A stretch of DNA of 64,000 nucleotides from Letharia columbiana (GCF_014066305.1 NW_023501040.1:372001-436000); one strand, 5' to 3'. Counted from the first letter of the stretch, positions 21,896-35,420 are shown. Notes: generated from the letters alone by a model not told the origin. Translations and numbers: made by a program.

Positions 21896-22693
21896 TGTGA
21901 ATCTGAGTTTCGTAAGACCAACCAAAGACTCTCTTTGTTGAGAGGGAGTGTCATAGGATAGGGAAGTTTTGTAAAGTAGGGTAAAAGAGCATAGCAAGAT
22001 CAGAGTGGGGGGCACATTTCTCAACCAAGCCGCCGCTTACGATCAAGCGCATCCCTTCCCGCATGCCATGCAAGATTCTGGACTCATCCCATGCTAACCA
22101 GATAAGGTCGTTTTCCATTCGGCCACACATTGAGATGATAATAGCTCCTAGCCAACCTGCGTGTTGATGCTTGGGAGGGTGCTCAATTGCCAGATTTCCT
22201 CCTCTGATACCCTTGCAGCTAGTATCTCTTCTAGTAAGTTGTACCAAGACAACTCAAGAGAGTACAAGTACAAAGTGGAGCGAAAAAAGGTCGGATGAAA
22301 ATTCTCACTCAGCCGGTACGTTCCATATTACTCAAACACACCACGAAAGGCCAAGTATCACAATATCTTCGAGCTACATAGAAAACATGGATGAGTGTTT
22401 CAGGAGGCATTTGCCGCTAGGCAAGGATTGTTCGTATTTCGAGCAGGTGCTTCTGTGCTAGAACGTCATGATATTGACGGCCAATGACCAAGGAACCGTC
22501 TGTTCACAAAGACAAGGTACCAGCTCTAGCTCATGAAAGTATGGCAAAATGCTGCACATGAGGCGGAGATCGATTCCTTCTGTACTCCGGGCTATCCTGT
22601 AGTTGACCAGCTTTGTTTTGCTTATCCTGATCTTCGTCCACATTTCTGGATCTAACCTTCTCCCACATCCTCGCGTGTCCTTCCGAGGCCCGC
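21896..22693. other. Intergenic region
   Basis: This lies between the EGD1 3' end and the 5' end of the decayed locus. Short frames on both strands show no recognised domain. It may contain more decayed sequence. Confidence 0.45.
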
Positions 22694-23505
22694 TCATTCG
22701 ACTTTGCTCTCGAAGTTCTCTCCCTCTACCAGTTCTGGTATATCATCGTCGTCTTCATCCTCCGCCTTTCCACCCTCCCCTCCATCCTTCTTCTGTAAGC
22801 TCTGGTAGCTCTCGGCTAATTTGCGCAAAGATGCAAGGCTGTCTGGGCCAAGCTGGTTCAGGATACCGGGGACAAGCTCGGTGAGTTCTTTGTCCTCGCC
22901 GGCGCCGTAGATGGCAAAGGTGTTCGAAGGGACGGATGCATGGACTATTCGAAGAATTGTTAGTCAATGTATGCATAGGGAAGCAGCTGTGACGGGAGGA
23001 TACAGGAGGAAGGTGACAATGGAAGGGGGGGAAAACGGATGTAGAATCTTGTTGTGGAATTGGAATTGGAATGTACCTTTAGGCGCAGCAAAGTGGATCA
23101 CATTTCCGTCTTCTTTGAACATGTTGACCTCTTCAATGGCTTGAATAGGCTGGACGTTGAGCTTTTTCAGGGACGTTTGTAGCTTTTTGTCGTCTGTGCC
23201 GGATGACTTGTGGACTTTCTTCACTTTCCTCCGGGGCGTACCCTTGCCTCTGCAGGCGGAGATGTAATGTTAGCTATGTCCAAGAAGAGAAAGCCGAGCT
23301 TATAGTCGGATGAACTTCCGTCCATCGGGCAGCCTGGAGACGCAGGAATAATGCTTACCCTAAAGCCCATGCTTGTCAGCGATGGTTCAATTTCAATGCA
23401 GGGTTGGGAAGCTATGGAAGCTGAGGGTGTAGAGCAGGGTTGGAAGTATCAATGCTCACCAATTCGCACAGACTGTTGCATCTTTGCCAGCTTAGCTTGA
23501 TCCAT
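22694..23505 (-). CDS. EGD1: Nascent polypeptide-associated complex subunit beta
   Basis: NAC beta (Egd1/BTF3) pairs with NAC alpha at the ribosome exit tunnel and shields nascent chains. Three exons (23460-23505, 23077-23247, 22694-22944) give 155 residues, the usual fungal length. The N-terminus [19 protein letters not shown] leads into the ribosome-binding basic motif ([11 protein letters not shown]). The NAC domain follows ([60 protein letters not shown]). The C-terminus is acidic ([17 protein letters not shown]). Intron 1 is unusually long here at 212 bp. All junctions are GT-AG with matching phases. Confidence 0.95.
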
Positions 23506-24376
23506 ATTTGTAGTTTTGGAGAAGTGCGACTTGAAGAAAACGGTCTCCGCGTGCTGCTTGGTGGCCAAATTCTAGATGGCCAGAAGCTCGCTAAGAATCT
23601 TGGTAAACGTCGTAAATGTCTGAGAGATCAGTATCATGAAGTGGGTCAGGAAAGCTTGACTAATATTCTGCGCTTGTGAGATCGATGATTGGTCGAAGGT
23701 GAACACAAAAGTGTGATGCCAAGCCAAGACAACTCGGAAGCGAGGAGGTTGCGTCCAATTCAAAAAAAGGTGCATTCCTATAATGATCCTTCATCTCTTC
23801 TTTATACAAGCATGGATGTTATTACGACTACGACTACGACTATATACCATTGATATAGAACACTGGATCGGCTGGAATGATTTATATAGGAATATTCCCC
23901 CTGCTGTGCTCAAATTTTGAAGCTTTACCCCCCTACGAATGCCACCTTATCTGGCAGATTGACAGCTCGCCTGGTATTCGTCTACCTTACCACCATCTCA
24001 AGGCAACTGCTTTTACATACCTCAAATTTATTGATATCAAGTTATTCGTCGTGGGAGAGTAGAGAGGCAGCTCTTTGCACTGCCATGTGACGCAATGTTA
24101 TCCACTTCATGAGAGTCCTAGGGGAACCAACTCAGTTGGCTCTCGCGGACGTGCTCGAAAACCATACTCAAGTCACTTCAGTCAAGCCTTTGTCACATAG
24201 GTCCCCTAAAGTCTGGCTGGCTTCTCTCCGTATGTACTTAATAAAATTACATCACACTCGTGGGAGCCGTGCCGTTCCTTTCTTGCTTATATCCCCGCCC
24301 AAAGTAGAAGAAACAGCTCTGTCCTTATGTGATTGATAGCATTCTTTGACGTCCCGTGCGTACTTTGTTCAGTACC
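23506..24376. other. Intergenic region
   Basis: This holds the EGD1 5' region and the sequence before the nitrate reductase pseudogene. A short CGACTA triplet-type repeat lies at about 23823-23842. No gene is supported. Confidence 0.5.
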
Positions 24377-27300
24377 ATGGCCCCCAAGCCATATCGCGTT
24401 CACGTACAGCAGCATGCCGGTTCTACAGCTCAAGAAATACAAGACAAACCGGAATGGAGCAATGCTCACCAACACCGCATAGGCTACTGCAACAGGCATG
24501 ACCGGAGGCCTGGGCTTACCCATACGGGCGGTATGGAATCTTGCGCAACTACAAGCTCCCACTGTCCGCTAAACCAGCCACAGATGAGGAAGAGGAAGAC
24601 TTCGAGGAGCAGGCCGAAGACGATCGACAGGAGCTCAGAAGGAATGTCCAGAACGGTGACCTTGTATACTTCAAAGATATCGTAAAGCGGGAAGAGGGAA
24701 ATCTGTTTGCGTCCGATAAAGCCATACTCACAACACAAAAAGTCATCAACGAGGTCCGTGTAGGATTTCATCTTGGACGGCCACGAGATCATCCAACAGG
24801 ATGGAGTTACGTAATGTAAGTGCGTTTGGAACTAGCTCCTTCCCCTTGATGGTTACCAAATTTGAACTAGAAGCCATATAGCGGCAGCAAAAGCTTCTCC
24901 ACAGACTTCAAATCTGTCTTGTTACTCAGTTCACAAGCTATGTTTCAAGCAATGTTTCGGAAGCAAAAGGCTCTTTCTGCTCTCCGTACTCGATGAGTGG
25001 AAGCATGACTCTAAAGTTGAGGCGAATGCAAAACATAACGACGCATACGCCACGGACGAGACAGACCAAGATGGCGAAAAGCCCCAGGCAAACGGCCATA
25101 CGAAGGAATCGAACACGAAATATCAGAAGCTGCGCGGGAAGTACTCCCCTCAAGAAATAGCCTTACTATGCAGCTTGCAGCACGAATTGACCTGCAAAAG
25201 AAATCTCCAACAGAACGATGGATGGGAATAACCTCCAGCAGCCAAAACCACCAGTCTTATACCGATCGAAGAAGCTGATCACTTTACCCCTCACGACTGG
25301 ATTCCTCGAGCCTCTAATTTGATCAGGTCGACAAGGAAGCACCCTCTCAGCAAGCTTGCTCCAGTCCTAAAGCTCGTTATTTGGAAGGGAATTCCGAGCC
25401 ATTTCGGTTCCGTGACTCCATTTGCCGAGTACAAAGAGTAATTGCTGACCGAAAGACATCATCAGTTGGGCAGCCAAGTCTCAAGTCACTGTACGATGCA
25501 GGATGAATCACAGCCAAAGAATTTCATCACGTCCGCAACCATGGGTACTACACCTGGGTCTGCATATCAAATCTAGTCACTGATCAACATTCGAATTGAT
25601 AGGGTTGTCCCTCAACTCCTATGGGAGATCCATGCGCTCGATATTGAAGGAGGCAAACTCAAGCTATCTATGGACGACTTGGAGAATAACTTCGAACATA
25701 TTAGCATTCCAGTGGTTCTTGCCTGCGATGGTAATTGACGAAAGGAATTCAACATGATCAAACGGTCAAACGGCTTCAATTGGGGCTCTGGAGTCGTGAG
25801 TTGCGCCTATTGGAGAGGGTCTCTTTTGCGAGACGTCCTTCTCGGTGCAGGTGTTCCCGAACATCTGCCCGAGAGTCATAGGTTCTGGACCAACTTCTCC
25901 GGTGCAGATGACCCAAACGAAAGGAGGTATGAGACCTGCATCAGTTTTCAGTATGGAATGGATCCTAGAAAGGATGTCATTGCTGCCCAATTTATGAACG
26001 ATGAGCCTCTGCCGCCGGATCACGGCCACCCTGTTCGAGTCATCATTTCTGGTTACATAAGCGGTCGTTGGTATGTGTCCGTCGAAGCGATACCTCTCCT
26101 GTTCCGCACCTGAATCTAAGTCGTGTGAGATGTTTTCGAAGCGGGGAGAGGGCCCCTTCCATGATCTGCCCCCTAGACTCGTCTTACGAGTCGACTTTGT
26201 GTCTTGGACAGGGCCTGGTAACGCCTAAATTCTAATTCAGCGTGAAGTGGCCCAAGAAAATCTGGATCAGCGACGTATGAACTTTTCGGGGGCGGAGGAT
26301 TTGCTATTTCGAAGCGCCATATTCCGAAAGCAAAAGGCCCTTGACTCCCCTTCTAAGTTGTTCTACTCCTCGAGTTTCTGCCTTGGAGAAAAAAAGGTTG
26401 ACTTTCGAATTTTTCTAGAAAGAAACAAACCCAATCATACTTAGGTTAATAGAGTCCTACCAAGCTTCATCACCGAAGAGGATGGCGACTTCGCAAACAC
26501 AGTAATTACCCATCCGAGTACATTGTGTGAGTCCTCTTTTGGGAGTCATTCCCTCCTAATTGAAACTGCGTTTTGAGTCGCAAGAATGGTCCCAGGGATA
26601 AGCAAACCCGGGACCTTTTTCACAACTCGTACCCTACTTGGAGGATAGATACCAAATTTTGGGGCAAGGCAATGAGCAAAATATCAACGCCGTGATCTTG
26701 AAACCAGCTCAAGGAGAAGAATTGTCCTTGACAGATGGGAGAATGGGCCACATTTATAGGATCAAGGGCTACGCATATGCTGGCGGCGGACATGAAGACC
26801 AACGAGTCGAAGTGTCCCTCGACGGCGGTGAAACCTGGCTCTATTGTATCTACCGTTTCCCCAAAGCCCCAATTCGCCATGGTAATAAGTTCTGGTGTTG
26901 GCTACATTGGGTACGTACTGTTGAGGTGCAGATATTTCCCTCTCAACCAAATCCTGGATTTTGTCTCCTCTCTTGGGAGCGTTTGCTCCAAAGACATGCT
27001 CGAAGGCTTCAAATCCACTCTCGAACAGACAGTGCTGAATCCGAACTCTTTACATAGCATTTAGACATTGGAACCTGCATATTTCCTACGCTGCAAGAAC
27101 TTTACTGTGAGGTGTTGGAATGTGTTCAAGAATACACAGCCGGTACGTACATTTCGTAGTAAAGTTTTCCCTATTCGGTATCAACACCTAGTTCGGCAGA
27201 GCATGTTTCGATGATAGAATGCTCTTGTTACTGCCCAACTCTGCATTATTATTAAGACTCGGATTCTTGCCCAGAAGAAGCCGTTCCGACTCAGAAAATC

Positions 27301-28721
27301 GCATAGGAGAGGCCAAGTCGGAACACCATGGGGATGATGAACAATTGCTGGTATAACGTCAAAGGGGAGGTAGTGGAAGAAAGAGAGGACCAAGTCCCAG
27401 GATCTCGGTTTAGACATCCATGTGAGCCGGGGATTGGAGACTAGGGGTGGATGAAACCGTCGACCGAGCTACTGATCGCAGATGCTAAACAGTCTGCAAA
27501 TCCACCACAAAAGCAATTTACGAGGGAAGAGATGGAAAAAGCATATTAACGAAAAGGACTGCTGAATAGTTATTGATGAAAAAGTAGGTAGACTTTAAGT
27601 AACGAGAATTAAGTTGTTAATTAGGTACGTGTATGACGCGATGAGAGAACTGAACTGGCATCCGGACGTCCAAGCAGCAAAACTTGGCCACGCAGGGCGA
27701 GTGCACCAAGATGCTAGTGATGAGTTTGCCTCGATTCATGATGGTTATGCCTTCCAGAAGTTGAACGGTACGCGTCCAAATCCTCCTAAGTGCAACGGAT
27801 ATTACAGGGCCTGACAATCTCCAGAATGCATCCTGGGCACTGTTACCGAGAAGGCGGCCGCTTTCATGAAGAAAAACGCCGAAATCAAAGCCAAAGACCT
27901 TGCGCAATCTTCCAAAGGGGATGATGGGCTGGCGCTTCAGAAACACCGCTGGGTTCCTGTCCACCTGAAAGATAGGAAACGGCCCAGTAAGACACAAGAT
28001 GCTATACCCTCTCTGTTCCGCAGGACCAAAATGCGCTGGGCTCGGGGGCTTGTCAGCATATCCAGCTGGTAATTCCACTTCAAAGATCACATGTGCGTCC
28101 GTGCTTATATCCCCACTAGATCCATGCTGGAGAGCGAAGAAGACCGGACATTTCAGCTCGTCGTGAAGACATACTTCCCCAACGACGACCAACCGGGTGG
28201 CGCCATGTCAAATCCCCTTGACTGCATACCTCTCAATGAAGAGATTGAGGCCCGTGGCCAAACAGGTGAGATCGAATATCGCGGGAACGGTCTACACATC
28301 ATCGAGGGCCAGAAAATGCGTTTCAGTCGGGTGCATTGGTCCTAGGCGGGTCAGGACTAAAGCCCGGGTACCAGTTGATTGCACGAATTCTTGGGACCGA
28401 GGGCGACAATCGAAGATACCGAGATAGCCGTCATCGATGCGAATATGTCTGAAGCCGATATCCTCTTGAAGGACGAGTTGCACGATTTCAAGGAAAAGCA
28501 TGAAGGACAATTCACGATTGACCATGTGTTCAGTCATCCCAGTGAAGACTAGAACGGTACCAAAGAGCATGTCAACGCTGAGATTAATCCGGAAAACTTG
28601 ATTCTCTCCAGACGGTAGTAGTGTGGCACTCCGTTGTGGGCCCCCAGCTATAATCCAGAAGGCTGCCCTGCCAGTACTGCGGGATTGTAGTTATGAGGAG
28701 AAGAATTTGTTTGGATTTTAG
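24377..28721 (+). pseudogene. niaD: Nitrate reductase (niaD/nit-3 type), disabled
   Basis: Eukaryotic assimilatory nitrate reductase reduces nitrate to nitrite using molybdopterin, haem b5 and FAD. All domains are visible in order but in shifting frames. They are an N-terminal region from the ATG at 24377 (YRVHVQQHAGSTAQEI; HPTGWSYV near 24810), and the molybdopterin domain (25225-26260; SIPVVLACDGN, FNWGSGVVSCAYW, MNDEPLPPDHGHPVR). The dimerisation domain follows (26640-26900; VEVSLDGGETWLYC, APIRHGNKFW). The cytochrome b5 part is at 27650-27770 (LGHAGRVHQDASDEFASIHD) and the FAD/NAD part at 27930-28721 (QKHRWVPVHLKDRK, VKTYFPNDDQPGGAMSN). The canonical NLFGF end is followed by a stop at 28719-28721. 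An in-frame TGA at 25736-25738 replaces the first arginine codon after CDGN. Further stops occur near 25440, 28345 and 28550. The b5 haem motif HPGG reads HPDV. It cannot make a working enzyme. Confidence 0.9.
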
Positions 28722-31496
28722 AGGAGGGCAGCAGTCTCGTTATGATTGCTCCAACATGTTAGGTTCATGGAGTAGGGACCTAGCAACCATCGGCAACCAC
28801 GGGGTTGGACGAGGAGCTGAGCCTGGTCTTATCTCCTGCTAGCAATTGATGAGATGCGTTCGGTGAGTTAGATAGTTTAGCTTGCAATAACAGAAATAGG
28901 GTTTCATCTGGCCTTGTTGCAGCTTTGTTATCTGCATACCCAGAGCCTATGGACGTCAAATTTAGGGGCGATAGGGCCGCTCGGGTGCCTATCCGCTTGA
29001 TGCTTGCTATTACTGTGTCTGTGTCTGCCCTGGAACGTACACCTCCCGCTATCAACCATTCGCTGGAGCACGAGATCTTATCTTTTCCCATGGCGTGCTC
29101 CAAATCTTCTTTTATAAAAAGGCAGACATGCCCCCTTGTTCCTTTAATACTTCTTTTTCGTTGGGCTTGCGCAGCTATTCCAGAATTTGTTAATCGAATG
29201 CCAATGCAGTTTACCGTCTGACACCTGATTATTGCCTGATCTGGGTTCACACTTCACACTGGGGCATCAACATACTCCCGTTCTGGCCTCTCGGAAGCTG
29301 TGTATCCTCCAAATCGAAATGCACCGACTGGCGCAAGCATAGGGAGTGCAGGGACAGCTAGGGCCATCGTCAAGCAATGGTCCTTTGCTTCGGCCCAGAC
29401 CCTGTTGCCAGGGTCTTTGGTCCCTAAGGATTCCTTGAATTAATAGTCTACGTCCTTCTCAGGCGACACGGGTCGCGTCACATCTGGGCAGTGATTGGCT
29501 GGAAGTCAGCTACAATCATCAAAGCTCGAATGCGACAGTGATACAGCCACTTTGCAGTCGTCAACGCCCCTGAGCAGGGACAGTTCCTGAGTTGTCCTCA
29601 CCTTGACCGGCTGTTGGCTCAATTGTGAAAAAGCACCGGATCGACGTTACTGTTAGGGACGGACTGGACTGGACTGGACGGGAAGGCTCACTCGCACTCA
29701 CTGTTCTTGTTATTCCCTGGGACAATACAATCTCGGCTTGTTTCATTTTGGTTTTCTTCGATCCTAGGTTTCTGGTCCTACGAGTAAACGTTGGCGAACG
29801 CCAACATTGGCTGAAAAATGCCACCAGGCTAGAATGGCCCTACCGATGCTTAGCGGCGTGGGGGTTTGCACTTGACATTTCTAATTTCGCAATAACAACC
29901 CTGACTCTGCAACAGGAATCAGAGCGACGGCAGCGCATCGACTCTCTCGAAGCGAAGGCAAGGGCTTTAGGATGTGACTTGGTGAACAACAGAGGACCCA
30001 TTGGACAGATTCAAGTGGCCGTGGCTGACAGCCGCTGTCATTCGGTCTTTCTCTCTTTTTTTCCCTTTCTTTTTTTCTTCCTTCGCTCCCACGCCAATAG
30101 GTATTCGGGCCGGCAAAAGAGTGCATAAGCCCTCGCTTGGGTTTCCGCAGACCGAAGGAACGGTTCGAGATCGTCCAATGAGGACGTGCTGATTCCATGC
30201 ATAAGATCGTTTGCGTATGAGTACCTATGGACAACATCAGCATCACATTTGAGATGACCCGCCATCCTCAATCACCCATGAGACGCGTGCGAGGCCTCAG
30301 CGGCGTTGAGGCAACGTGGACCTCTACACGATTGAATGGCTATTTGTGACTCTTGATCATGGCGTGCTGCCGTAGCTCTCTGTGATGTTGGCTCTTTGGC
30401 TCTAATTAATTGTGTCTGAGACTCGGAAGGTTGAAAGCGGCGCAAACCGGGATAGTGTCAGTATTTTCGCCACACAGTCTTCAACTTCAGCACCGAGTGT
30501 GACATCAGAGTACGCGAGCCGTTTGGCTGCGGAACTCAGCCGAGGTCGATGTTGAGTTTGTTCCTCTCAGTCTGTTGTTACCTTGTACGTCTACTGCTTT
30601 TTTGAAGAAGCACAACTGTAATTTGGAATCACTTCGCTGAATTCCCCAAGCTACAGCAGACCCGTTGTTTTTGATTTTTGACTTTTCATTTGATTGTTTT
30701 TCGGGCATTCTCCGTGTCCGCTCGTGATACCTACTTGTCTTCACCAAATTCCTACCTAGACACTCGCCACTGTTGGGGGAAATCACATGTTGAAGTGTGC
30801 GAAATTATCGTCGAGGTAAAAGTCAAACTCGGCGCGGTTTGACGGCTCACGGCTGGTCTTCGCGCATACAGCACACACAGCAACACATCTAACCCAAATT
30901 TCCCCCGCGCAAATCTGCTCCTCCAGGAGGTGTCAAGTTTGGTAAGAGGCTTACTCCCTCCAAAGTCTCCAAGCTTTGATATTGCAATCCTGCGACATAG
31001 GATTTCAGGCTTTGATGAGACGCATTACCCTACCCCCCACATTAAAATGTACCTTCCGAGCCTACCACCTCAAGGCTTGCATAAAGCACTAGGTACACTA
31101 CACTAGTAGAACGGGGGGGAGGAAAGATTACCTACCTACCTACCACCTACCTACATTACTTGACTCTGCCCGCAAAATGCTGGGAAGAAAGAAAAAGAGT
31201 CGAGGCCGCTAGGGCCAACTAGCTACGCATTCACGCATTTCGTGCTCTAGCTCTAAATTACCCCGAACCAATTTAGTAGCCCCGCTGAAATCCAACCCTG
31301 AGCCCGCGTCTGGCCAACCATCATGACCCATTTCTACCCAGTTCTTGCAGAGACCCTAAAGACCCTAAAAGACCTTACCCCAAAACACACATCATCGCTC
31401 TCCTCCTCGATGCATCGTATGCAGGTGGAGAAACGTCAGTCTCTCTTGCACTTTCATTCACACCATCATTGACCCCAGAAAACTCCCTCTATCTTT
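28722..31496. other. Long intergenic region upstream of areA
   Basis: This 2.8 kb region separates the dead nitrate reductase gene from areA and probably includes the long areA promoter and leader. An unassigned minus-strand frame (28780-29250) and a plus-strand frame (28925-29221) overlap. Neither has a domain I recognise. A pyrimidine tract lies at about 30040-30090 and a TACC-unit repeat at about 31133-31158. Several short ORFs elsewhere look random. Confidence 0.5.
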
Positions 31497-34422
31497 ATGC
31501 CTCGGACTACCCAGGCCAGCGATGCGTCGAAGCAATACTTGATGAACCGGTCGGGAGACTTGGCTCGTGGGGGACCCGCACATGCAGCCACCCACTCCAC
31601 CGAGGACATCGACATCGACGATGTTACAAACTTCCCCACAAATGCCCTCTCGTCCTCCGCCCTCTCGACCCCGCAGTCATCCCGAGTACCCAGACCGGCG
31701 CAAGCACAATCATCGCACATCCGACATACACCAGTCCCCCCTCCCTACCGTCACGTTCGAGACAAACTGGACATCTCCCCAGAAAACAAGCAGACTCGCA
31801 AAGACCTTCTCCGTGAGAGCTTCTTTTCGGATTGGAAGGACGACGCCTCCAGCGCTGATCTGGGCGACCCCGATGAAATGCAGAAAAAGGACCCGCTCGG
31901 AACGCAAATATGGAAGCTGTATAGCAAGACCAAGTCCCAATTGCCGAATCAAGAGCGAATGGAGAATCTGACCTGGAGAATGATGGCCATGAACTTGAAG
32001 CGCAAAGAACGAGAGCAGGCACGGTACGTGCGAAACCAAAACGAGCGCACCTTTGCGCAGAAGTTCGTGACTTACAAGCGCATTCGCAGAGCAAGCCAAC
32101 AACCCACCAGCGCCCCTTCGGGAATTGCAAAGCTTCGAGAGTCTGTGGACCTTTCAGACACTCCGGATCCGGATGCCATGAACATCGACGACTTCATATT
32201 TCCTACGTCAATCGCATCTCCTGCTGGCATATCTCCTTCCTCCCCCCCACCCCCCTCAAACACCAATGCTTCAGCGATACCGATCAAGACGAGGAAGGAC
32301 GTACAGCATCAAGTACATCCAGAACTCCCTCCATCAGCACCTACTCAAGACCGAATAAGAGATCGTGAGTTCGATTACGTACAACGGCGGGTGAGGAAGA
32401 CGAGCATCGATGAGACAAAGGTGCGCCCTCTGAACTGTGGCGAATCACCCTCGGGCTCAAAGGTGCTGACTATGTGGAATACAGTCTCGAAAGCGGCCTG
32501 CCGAGTTTTCTCCCCAAGTGAATCCCACCAATGGTATTATGATACCCAACGACCCAGACGGGGATGCCGGACTGGGTGATTACTCTCTAGAACATACAGC
32601 ACCCCAGCCCTTTCCTATGCATGCCAACACCTACCCTCACGTTCCATTCAACCTCGACACTTTCAATATTAATGACGACCCTATACTCCATTCCGCCGGC
32701 CCATTCCAACAGAATTTCACATTCTCGCCAGCTGCATCTCCAATCAATAACCATGGTCCGTTCTCAACATACAAGAGTACCCCAATAGGTTCCTCTATCA
32801 ACTCTGCAGAGTATTACTCGCCGCCCGGGTCCGCCCATCCCTCAGCAACATCTACCCCACAACCGCTGTATGACAACGAGCATCTGTATTTCGGTCGTCA
32901 AAACGCCGATGCGCGGCATCAACGACCCATGCAGAACTACTCTAGTAGTCGGCCTTCCAACCTGTCTACCTCAATGCAGCCTCAATACCTATACAATCCC
33001 ACCAACGAGGCTATGTTCAACGGCGTCACAAGTGGTGCTCCTGCATCAGCTGCGAACTTTACCGCTCCTGCTTTCTCCATGCAGCATGTCAACCCTTCTC
33101 AAGTCCTTCACCCCGAGTATTCCAACTCGCAACCGCACGGTATGAATATGCCACGTAACGAGAACATGTTCTCTTTTGGTGAAGATTCGGACAACGAAGA
33201 CGACGAAGGAGGCAATTTCCCCGAAGGGTCTATGATGATGCAGACAGATTTCTCGACCATGGATGATCCTTCTCTTGATCTTCGTAGCAATGGACTTCCA
33301 TGGGATGCCAACTTAGGTGGGCAGCTCAACACAATGGCGGCGAGGTATCCAGGCGGCCCTCCCAAAAAGCAGGTGACAATAGGGGGCACAGAGACGGTGA
33401 CATCACCACAAGACTGGGCGCAAGGTGGTCATATTAGTCGGGCACATGGATCTTCCACCTCGGTCAGTGACATTCGCAACCGAAGCAACGATCCCAGAAG
33501 ACAGAAGATTCCGCGGACGACCTCGACCCCTAACGCTGTCCATCTCGCTCAGCAGGCGGCTATGCACACTCGACCTCAGTCTTCGCCCAGTTCTCCCCCA
33601 GAGTCTGGTTTCAGCAGCGTAGCTCCGTCCCGTCCAAGCAGTCCAGGTGGATCCAAAGCTGGAGAAAACAACGGGGTACCTACGACCTGCACCAACTGTT
33701 TCACCCAAACCACTCCCTTGTGGCGCCGGAATCCTGAAGGTCATCCCCTATGCAATGCTTGTGGTCTGTTCCTTAAACTTCACGGCGTAGTTCGCCCTCT
33801 TTCCCTGAAGACAGATGTCATCAAGAAGCGAAATCGTGGTAGCGGCAATCAGCTTCCAATTGGCAACTCATCCACTCGTTCGTCCAAGAAAGCATCTCGC
33901 AAGAACTCGATCCACCAAACTCCTGCGACGACGCCTACTTCTGGCAAGGTGCAAGGCCAGACTGACTCGGCCTCTCCACCTTCAGCCTATGGATCTACAA
34001 ATTCAGGATCAACTGCCGGCAGCACCCCAACGAGCTATGGGCCTGGACCATCCGCAGGCATGGGTAGCCTTCCTCCTATTGCTGCCGCTCCACCGAAGCC
34101 CGCACCCCCGACTGCAACAATTGCTGCCGGCAGACCGAGCTCGACGGTTGTGCCAAAACGCCAGAGGAGGCATTCCAAGCAAGGGGTCGGCAGAGGCGGT
34201 GGTGGCCAAGAGGCTGAGATGGCTGATGCGGACGATACCAGTGGGAAGGCGACAGCTGCTTCATCAAAGAAGAAAGATAATGGGCCCCATCAAATGGCTG
34301 CTGCGGGTATGGCCGGGATTCCTGGCACAGGGATGATGGGTACAGGCGGACAGCCGGGCATCATGACCGGCGGCCCATCTACCGGGACTCAGGAGTGGGA
34401 GTGGTTGACGATGAGCCTATGA
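31497..34422 (+). CDS. areA: GATA-type global nitrogen regulator AreA/NIT2
   Basis: AreA/NIT2 activates genes for secondary nitrogen sources when ammonium and glutamine are scarce. Two exons (31497-32420, 32485-34422) give 953 residues. The fungal AreA N-terminal motif (DUF1752) is at about 155-173: [19 protein letters not shown]. The intron splits RKTSIDETK from [12 protein letters not shown], an arrangement seen in AreA proteins. One GATA zinc finger, with four cysteines at about residues 710, 713, 731 and 734 in C-x2-C-x17-C-x2-C spacing, contains [20 protein letters not shown] and a basic tail VIKKRNRG. The protein ends EWEWLTMSL, the conserved C-terminus that in related fungi binds the co-repressor NmrA/NMR. 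No defect is seen. Overlapping ORFs in other frames are shadows. Confidence 0.97.
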
Positions 34423-35420
34423 GGCCCTAGCCCAGAAAATCTCTCAGTCGCCTGCTCCGGACACTGCACGAGTGATCCTTTGGCCTGCGTTTTCGAAACC
34501 TTGGTGCTATCTCGCAATTCAAGATCATCAACTCAACCATCAGACATGCTCGGCAACGACTCGATACAAATCCATCAAAGTTCACGTATATACCTTTTAC
34601 AAGCGAATGCGCTTTATCCGGACATACACATGGTCCGTCCCTACACAACACATACTACCCTCGCTCGGGTGACTACACCGACTTGAGCGGGACTACCTGG
34701 CTGGAGGGGCTTCTATGGTGATATATCGCTGCTCTGTTCCTTTTCGTCCTTTGGACGCAATTTCGTTACTGCTTGCTTGCTTTCTTGTTTACTTACGACA
34801 TTTGCTTTGAATTGATATCACCGCGTCTGACGAACCTTGGCAGAGGTGTCAGAAGTGCGCTTGGGATTTGGGTCTCACTGGATTTGGATTTGATTCACTT
34901 CGGTCCTAGATGGGCTGGAGCATAGTAGGGGGTTTATCGGCCCGGGGGATGGAAGGCAACGACGATCTGATCGTGATGATGGGATGGATGGGTTCAGGCT
35001 GTAATTAGACAAAGGCATGCGATCGATGGAGGTGTTTTGGGGTTTAGGCGAGGCAAGACGAAACAGTCCTCAGATTCCCAAGCATTTCGCATATATTCAT
35101 GACGATAAGACTCTCCTAGAGCGAGTAGGGAAGTTTAGACACCGGCTGACGCACTGGATTCTCCTGAATTCTCTGAAGTCTGAGGACATACATTTCTTGT
35201 TTTTATCTCGTGCTTCAGCCTCTCACCAGACTTACTACCGCAGCTTTGGTTGGGCCACAGCAGCTGGGGTACTGCTGTCCTTCGCCCCTCTCCAAGCATT
35301 CCGTTGGAACCCAGCAGTCCTCAGGCGCACTCATGTTCGCTCGGGATCCATCCTCACTCGCCTTGCCCTCGACATTGCTCTAATCGCATTCGGTAATACC
35401 AGGCTTGTGTGCTTCCTACC
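34423..35420. other. areA 3' region
   Basis: This is the probable long 3' UTR of areA plus spacer to HSK3, which lies on the opposite strand. A 176-codon plus-strand frame at 35017-35547 overlaps HSK3 exon 2 in antisense and ends in its alanine/proline repeat. I treat it as a shadow. No other gene is seen. Confidence 0.5.

Noticed and set aside
33815..34336. 173-codon ORF inside areA
   Set aside because: It is an out-of-frame shadow of the P/S-rich part downstream of the zinc finger.
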